From Trogon surrucura (taxonomy: Eukaryota > Chordata > Aves > Trogoniformes > Trogonidae), in the NCBI GenBank assembly GCA_020746105.1, contig CM036642.1:465501-529500 (forward strand): DNA of 64,000 nt. Reading direction: 5' to 3'. Shown piece by piece: positions 57,486 through 64,000 of the stretch. Below the pieces are notes generated by a model. The model made no database searches. It worked only from the letters and a program-made list of their open reading frames with translations, and was not told where the DNA came from. The translations under genes were made by a program, and so were the position numbers. Each line of letters begins with the position of its first letter. Within the stretch, counting starts at the first letter, position 1.

Positions 57486-60400
57486 GACTTCATCCGTCCC
57501 TAATGAATAATTTTTGTCTGCCTGGGGTACGAGGACTTGCCATTCTTCAACGAACAAGTTATTTACTTCACAGCCCTGGGAAGGGTCTTCTTCATGAAGC
57601 TCTTCATGAGGCCACGGATCTCTCCAGCATCTCAGGAACACGTGGGGGGCATCACTAGCACCCACCCCACGGCGCAGGGACCCTCCGGACTCCTTAAATC
57701 CATCCTGCAGGCTCCGCAGAGCCTTGCCAAGAAGGATCTTTGCCAGCTCCTCAATCCAGACCTCGCGGCAGATCGGTTGCTCTGACGGCACATAACCCAG
57801 GGAAGCAGAGCGCGTCGTTACTTTTAATTAACACCGCGAAATAAAGCGGTCGCTCGCCATATAAATTGTGTTTGCTAAGAACGACTTAAAATAGATAAAT
57901 ATTTTCTCGGACGCATTTTAATTGCTTCATAAAAGTACCGAGAACACCCACAAATACCTTAAACAAATGCGCGGCTCAGGGAATGAATTAATTAACATTT
58001 CATTCCTGGGAATGGCTATTAATTGCTACAAATTGCTCAGAGAATGGGTTTTGCTGTTTTACTGCCAGCAGTACCTCCCTTTCCTTGGTGGTTCCCCTCT
58101 CAGCCGCGACGGCATCGCTCCGCTGCTCCCCGAACCCTGGCATCCTCCCCGGGGAGGAGCTGATGGAGAAGGTTGGTGTTTCATGGACCATGTGCTGGCA
58201 TCCCTCGGAGGTCCAAGATGGGCAAGGATGAGCAGATGGGTCCCGCTGGTGGCTCCACGTTTGCGAAGCGTCACTTGTGAGCGACAGTCTTGCGAGAAAG
58301 GGTTGAGCAACGGCAGCCCGAGCGGCGTCACACTACCTGGCGTGATGCATCACGCAAATTATTTCTTTATTAAGAGTAAATTTCCATAAGGGTGATCTAC
58401 GGGGATTATTCCTCTTCTGGCTGGTCCCTTCCTAATGAAGACGGGTGTGCCCTGCACAATTCCTCAGCCGTCCTCCCTCCGTGCTGATGCGGTGGGTTCA
58501 TTTATCAGCCGACGCCGGTGATAGGTCATCTCTCTGCCACCCAAATTACAAAGCTGGGTCTTCCAGCACAGGGTTTAATGTAGTTCAGGAGTGCAGAGCC
58601 CTGAGCGTCGATGGTTGGCCGGTCTTTGAGCACACGGGTTGGGGGAGCAGAGGTGATGGCATCCATCATCTTGGGAGAGGCCACCAGGAGATGGGATTCT
58701 CAAGGAAATGCTTCCAAGTCTCCAGCACCCATCCTGACAAACCTCCATCCACACACAGCTGCTGCAGCAATGGCCTCTTCCCAAACCTGGTGGCTTCTCC
58801 ACACGACACTGATGTCCTCAACCCCTGGTGAAGCCCCATATGACATCCTCAAACCCCATTGCTCTTTCCTCAGGAATCTTGAGCAACATCCATCCCCAGA
58901 ACTGGAGGGGATGTTCACCTACAGTGGTTCCTTGATGGTGGCCCAGTGGGAAGTTCTGCAGATCTTCACCACCACCTCCATCCTCCAGGTGACACCTGAT
59001 GTGGGCGAACCCGAAGGAACCCCAGGCCCTAAGGTTGGAGATGCTGCACCTCTGAGCAGCGACACCAACTCCACTATGCCCCCACAGCTAGTTTTTTTCT
59101 TTTCCCACTTCGCTTTTCTTCAGAAACAAAACAAACGCCGAGAAAGATTGCAACCTTCTCCTGAGTTTCAAGAGTTCAGGCTTGAATTCCAGACAAGGAC
59201 ATGTGTGGTGTCTGATTGCACCAGTTGCTACTGGGGTTTGATTGTTTTTAAACACTCGGGAATTTTTGATGAGGATAATAACTCCTCGAAGAAACCTCCG
59301 CCTTGATTTTCTGCCTAATCTCACTTTGGCGTTCCCCCTCCTGCCGAGCCAGGAGGCCGGAATGAGCCTGATTGCTCATCAAACCGCAGCCTTTAAGGTA
59401 AACTCTCGATTTTTCGAGGTGCAGAAAAAGTCTAAAGCCATTCGGAGGGTTCTGAATGGGACGGGACGTGTGTCACCCCTTAGTCCTGGATGAGCTTGGA
59501 GGTGTCACCCCTTCCAGAGTGATCTCACCCATTCAGAATTTCATTTCTCCTGCCTACATCGCCTTGGCTTATCCCGCCACACAAAAGACACGACTAATAG
59601 CTTAACTATTATTTATTGCTAATCCAATTTCATCACGTGGTTTGTGTTTCCTCAAGTCGTTTAACGGGATTAGCCCTTTTCGGGGGGGTCTTGCTACCCT
59701 GCTCCACCCCCCCTCCCATAGCAGAACTTCTTGAGCCAGATTTATGGGTGCTGGCATGTCGAAGTGCTAATTCTCCGCCGTGTTTATCCTCCTGCTTAGC
59801 GAATCTCTGCTGTTCCCACTCCTTGCACTCCAGCTTTTCACCTAAAAACCACGTGGTTGTTGTGTTTTTACACCTCACCGTGCAATTCCTTTGGGATTCA
59901 CGGGGAAAAAGAAACAACCGGTAGTAAATGGAGAGAGAAAAACCTCAGTTTTGGCATGGAGAGAGGAGACAGACCTCAGAACAGGCTCGTATTAACCCTT
60001 CAAGGAAGGTGACCAAACCCAGGCTCCCCTTTTAGGCTTGATCTGTCTGAATTTTGGCACGTCTTCAGGCTGGTGTGACACACAGCTCCTTCTCTGGCAG
60101 GTTCCCCGGCCGGTCCTGCCAGAGCAGTTAATTATTCAGAGCTGAACTGTGTCTAGATCAAATGATTCGAGTTAGCCTTATCAACAGAGGCAACTGTGCT
60201 AGGAGGCACACACCCTGGGTGAAGATGGGTTGAGTCCTAATTAAGTGGGAATCTTCTTGCAGAAGATGCCAAGGGCAGCGATTTCTGCATAAAGCAACAT
60301 GGCTTCCCGCTGGCTGAACTGCGAGTAACTTGGGGACCTGGCAGTTCATGAAGAGGAATAATAAATGGCGCATCCAGAAGCGTGTTCCCGTTTTGCTAAT

Positions 60401-60490
60401 GAAAGTACACAGAAAAATATGGGGGGAGAAGTAGAATAAAGCCGCGAGTTTACCACAAGATCTGTTCAACTTTACACTATGAAAACTGTC

Positions 60491-60560
60491 TGTCCGTCCA
60501 TCCATCCATCCATCCATCCCTCCATCCATCCATCCATCCATCCACCCACCCATCCATCCA
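60491..60560. repeat. Simple repeat (CCAT)n
   Basis: About 70 bases of tetranucleotide ccat with a few point changes (ccct, cacc). Plain microsatellite in the KIRREL3 intron. Confidence 0.95.
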
Positions 60561-63500
60561 AGATCCACCCCCAAACTTATGCACAAATCACTATTCCTGG
60601 CCAAGCCTCTTGAACCCCCTCAGGCCACCCAGGTGACAACACTGCTTTTCTCCTCCGCGTTGCGAGAAAATTATCAAAGGTGGCTGCACACCGCTGCAAC
60701 GGACTGACCCGTAAGAGCTTTGCGACTACTTATCGACTCCTGTATAAACCAGCACGAAACGCTATTTCAAAATAAAAAAAGAAGTCTCCAGAAGTAAAAA
60801 CCATTAAGTCCTTAATTACACACTTCAATAGCAAAGCAGAGCTGAGCAATCAGCATTACTCGATACTTTATAGACAAACGGCCTCCTAATCCAGAGCCAA
60901 CAGCTTGCGTTCTTCCTTTCCTTCAATATTTGCCAACAGAGTTTGCATAGGAACAGCAACCCACAGACACCGTCAAGACCTGACATTACTCCATGAGTTG
61001 ATCCTGGATGAAACCAGGATTCTTTTGGTGTCTTTCTGGGATGAGTCCACACGGCAGGATGAGTCCTCTGATGGCCAGTGCCCAAGACCAGTCCCCCTGG
61101 ATTGAGGAAATTACCGGGATACGTGTTCCTGGGGGACGATTGAGACCCAACGGGTTTGTTTTGGGACTCTACTGGGTTTCCTCATGCTCACACCATGCCA
61201 GCTGGTCATTTTGCAGCTACCCTTGACGGCGATTTTAAGCAGAGACATTTCCAGAGATGCTGCTCGGGCAATTAGTCAAACCAACAATAACTGATGGCGA
61301 CCGCAATCACCAAATCCCCACCCCAGGGAGAGAAGTAGATGCTAACAGCTTTGTCCTTCCTTTAAACCCTGCTTGAACCCCCAGAAAATTGCAATTAAGG
61401 AGCAAAGAAGTGGAATCTTTTAGCAAAGCAAACCCTTGTCCCCACCCTGAGTCCTTCTTGCACACCTTGCTTGTCCCTGGTCATGTTCCCCACCCTCTGG
61501 CACGAAAGCAGAAAAAACCTCAAACAGAGAGCTGAAGGCCTCTTAAACCAATGCCTTTCCCAGCTCAGAAACTGTAAGAGGATTCATTATTTATATCGCA
61601 GAAACACAAAAGCTTAGCATATTTTTAAGCTGTCTGAAATGACTTCAAGGCAACTCTTCCCCCCTCTTTTCCTTTTTAACAAAACGCATTGAGATGTCTC
61701 CGACTCGAGCAGCGGGAGGAAACTCTTTTTTTTTGTTTTCAAAAGAGAAAATAAAATGGAGGGGTTGACACAGAGAAAGGAAAAAAAAACCCCTTGGGAT
61801 CACCAAGGAATGCCCAGCATGGGATATTCCCTGTGAGATGCTGGCATAATCCTTCGACAGAATTTTTCCTGGCATCTCAGGGAGGTTATGGCAGTAGGAG
61901 AGGTGAAGGAGGCATCTCTGCTACTTCACAAATAGCACGCAGCTGTATCCTTCAGAGGAGGTGCCGAGTGTCTATTTTTTTCCTCCTCCCCCCCCTCCGC
62001 TTTTTTACATTTTCAATTTAGTCACAGCATCTCTAATTTCCTTAGATCTGAAGCCACCTCGTGAGACTGGAAGGGAACGATATAGAAGAAAGATGAGGGG
62101 GGGAGGAAAAAAAAAAAAAAACCCAACCCGCCAGTAATCTTGTAAAAGTCAGTTTTGAAAAATCAATTTTCTTGTGTGACAAGATTTGCTTAAGGCTTTT
62201 CGTTCTGTGAAATCAGCCCATCATCCTGCGGGAACGCATGAAGGAAGTGGCAAGTGTGGTTTGGAATAACTCAGATTAAAGACTTCTAAATTAGGCTTGA
62301 AAAGCTGCCACCTCTCCTGGCGAAGGGAGAGGAGATCTGGCCAGAAGAGTCAACGATGCTCCATTCCCAGCCTCCAGGAGCGTGCCTTGAAGGAGAGGTG
62401 ACCAACGAGGCTGGGAAAACCCAACCCTCCGAACCCTACGGACGTTTGGAAGAAGCGTTGGTAGCAAACCGCAAGGTCTTTGCTAGCACCCGGGGCAAAG
62501 TTTGCCGGAAAGGAGATGCTCCGGAGACAGGTTCACTCCAACGTTGGGGAGACGGAAGACCTGAGAGGCTGCTGCTTGGTGGTCCTGGCTGGGATGGGCG
62601 CACCCCGTGTTTTGATGAGCTCTCCTGAAAGACGCCGGCAAACGCCGTCTCCGTTGGAGAGGCTCCATCCGATGCTGCCGCTCGGGCCGACTGCTTCGTC
62701 ATTCATTTCACTCGGTGCCTTTCATCATTTCCACATCAAGCGACGGCGCTCAAGAGTACAAAGCGCTTTCCTCCCTCGCCCCCTTGTCTTCCCCCCTCCC
62801 CTTTCCAGCCATCAGCCTCTCTCTCCTCATTAGTTCGAGCTGTCTCCCACCCGCTCGTTCCCATTACCCTGACAAGCCACTGAACGGGAAGACAAATCTC
62901 CTCATCCTCACACCTCCGCGAGGAGCGAAGCGATGCTCTTCCAACCCCCTCTTCACCCAGAGCCGCGTGTCTCGGCGGAGCCCCCCCCGCCTCGCTTCCC
63001 CAGCTGCCGGGATATTTGTGCCTTTTACTTTTCTGCTTTTTTTGTATTCCTAAAAGCTTGTCTTTCCCTCTCCCCCTGCCGCCCGGCCACGTTCCGCTCC
63101 CTGTCAGAGGGAAGCTGGCAGATGGGGCTGATGCATCGCGAAGGAGATCTGAAGAATTCATTTCCCGTTCTTCTTTTTTTTCTTCTTTCCCCAGCTTTCA
63201 TTTTCACTTCAGAGCAAAGGTCCAGTTGTCTGGGAGGAAGCTACAAAGACAAACCCAGGCAGGAAAACAGAGATAGCGAGGAAAAACGTTACAGTGCCGA
63301 TAACTTGAGCCCTCTGTGTGCTTTGCATTCATTCCCACTCCCGCTTTAGCTGCATTTTGCTATGTCTATAAATTAGATTTATTCCGTGGCCACTGTGAAA
63401 TGCCTGCGGGCCCTTTTTCCCCTGCTCCGGCTTCTCCTGCCTTCTTCATCTAGTTTGGTTGGAGGAGCAGGAAGGCAGCAGAACTTTTGTTGTTCGGAAC

Positions 63501-64000
63501 GTTGGTGTAACCCAGCACCTTTTCCGAGCCAGCCTGAACGAAGGAGCTGGTCTGAGGTGGAGAAAGTACCAAGAAACGGCTGCAAATCCCGTTTCCACCT
63601 GAAGATGCTGAGATGCCTCCTGCCTGGATCAGGTGAGCTGTTCCCCACATCACCTCTCTGAGCTCCAAGGCTTGGCAGGACCTGCCCCACGTCCCCTTGC
63701 AGTCGCACACACCCATGGACTTCACACCTTGTCTGCAGCCTCTGGCTCCTCTGCAGCGTGTTTCAGTCCCTTTTCATATTTAATAAGGAGGCCACTGCCA
63801 TTTAAAAAAAGCTGAATATTGCAGATTCCCCTTCCTTGGCTGGGGAGACAAAAAAATGGGCCAGTGAGGTAGTGGCCTCCGTGATCAGAAGCTCTGGGGA
63901 ATGCAGGGGGGACGTCCGCTTTTATAGAGAGTGCATCGCCTCCCAGGAGACATTTTTCAAAGGCATCTGAATTTCGTATTAAAATATATTCAAGTCTTCT

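Larger units (their letters stand above)
53088..64000 (-). other. KIRREL3: Large KIRREL3 intron, continues beyond the window
   Basis: The exon ending at acceptor 53088-53089 begins mid-codon (Arg/Trp junction), so an upstream exon encoding the start of Ig3 must exist; I could not find it up to 64000. The stretch contains a tandem array (53691-53835), a CR1 copy (56465-57485) and a CCAT repeat (60491-60560). AT-rich parts around 57810-58060 and 60715-60900 contain several homeodomain-type TAATTA/ATTAA motifs and could be conserved noncoding elements. No coding exon is supported. Confidence 0.7.

Noticed and set aside
53088..64000. Search for upstream KIRREL3 exons (start of Ig3, Ig2, Ig1, signal peptide)
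   Set aside because: No minus-strand segment resembling these domains with splice sites was found; they must lie beyond the window.

Overview
This window is vertebrate nuclear DNA, most likely from a bird. Evidence: genes split by GT-AG introns, protein exons nearly identical to known vertebrate families, many CR1-type LINE fragments with the typical 3' end (a 'tcccttccaacc' block followed by repeats like 'attctatgatt'), short introns, very high and patchy GC, G-tracts and many minisatellites, as expected for a gene-dense avian microchromosome. The gene set matches the human 11q24 neighbourhood SRPRA / FAM118B / TIRAP / DCPS / ST3GAL4 / KIRREL3.

Layout, left to right: (1) 1-1039, the last five coding exons of SRPRA (+), the ER receptor for signal recognition particle. 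(2) 2585-5031, complete FAM118B (-), a SIR2-like protein, convergent with SRPRA. (3) 6190-6522, a CpG-rich promoter with CCAAT boxes, an RFX-type X-box and a TATA box, apparently shared head-to-head by FAM118B and TIRAP. (4) 8386-9301, TIRAP (+), the TIR adaptor of Toll-like receptors, preceded by noncoding exons. (5) 9878-20592, DCPS (+), the scavenger decapping enzyme, six exons. (6) 20.6-35 kb, a gap without a recognised gene, holding an AT-rich minisatellite with higher-order structure, a long GC-rich G-tract region, a CR1 copy and another minisatellite. (7) 35020-38396, ST3GAL4 (+), a Golgi sialyltransferase, with a candidate in-frame upstream start exon. (8) 40723-53087, the last nine coding exons of KIRREL3 (-), a synaptic Ig-family adhesion protein, convergent with ST3GAL4; its upstream exons lie beyond the window and 53.1-64 kb is intron.

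The genes have separate cellular jobs and do not form a pathway. The most unusual points are architectural: the SRPRA-FAM118B block is inverted relative to human gene order, which places a SIR2-like gene and a TIR gene on one divergent promoter; a KIRREL3 5' splice site is itself the first unit of a ~35-copy minisatellite; and ST3GAL4 has a strong-context upstream ATG that splices in frame to extend its cytoplasmic tail. I see no prokaryotic operon, CRISPR array or tRNA/rRNA gene. Exon limits were read by eye from splice sites and reading frame, and the phases agree across every gene.
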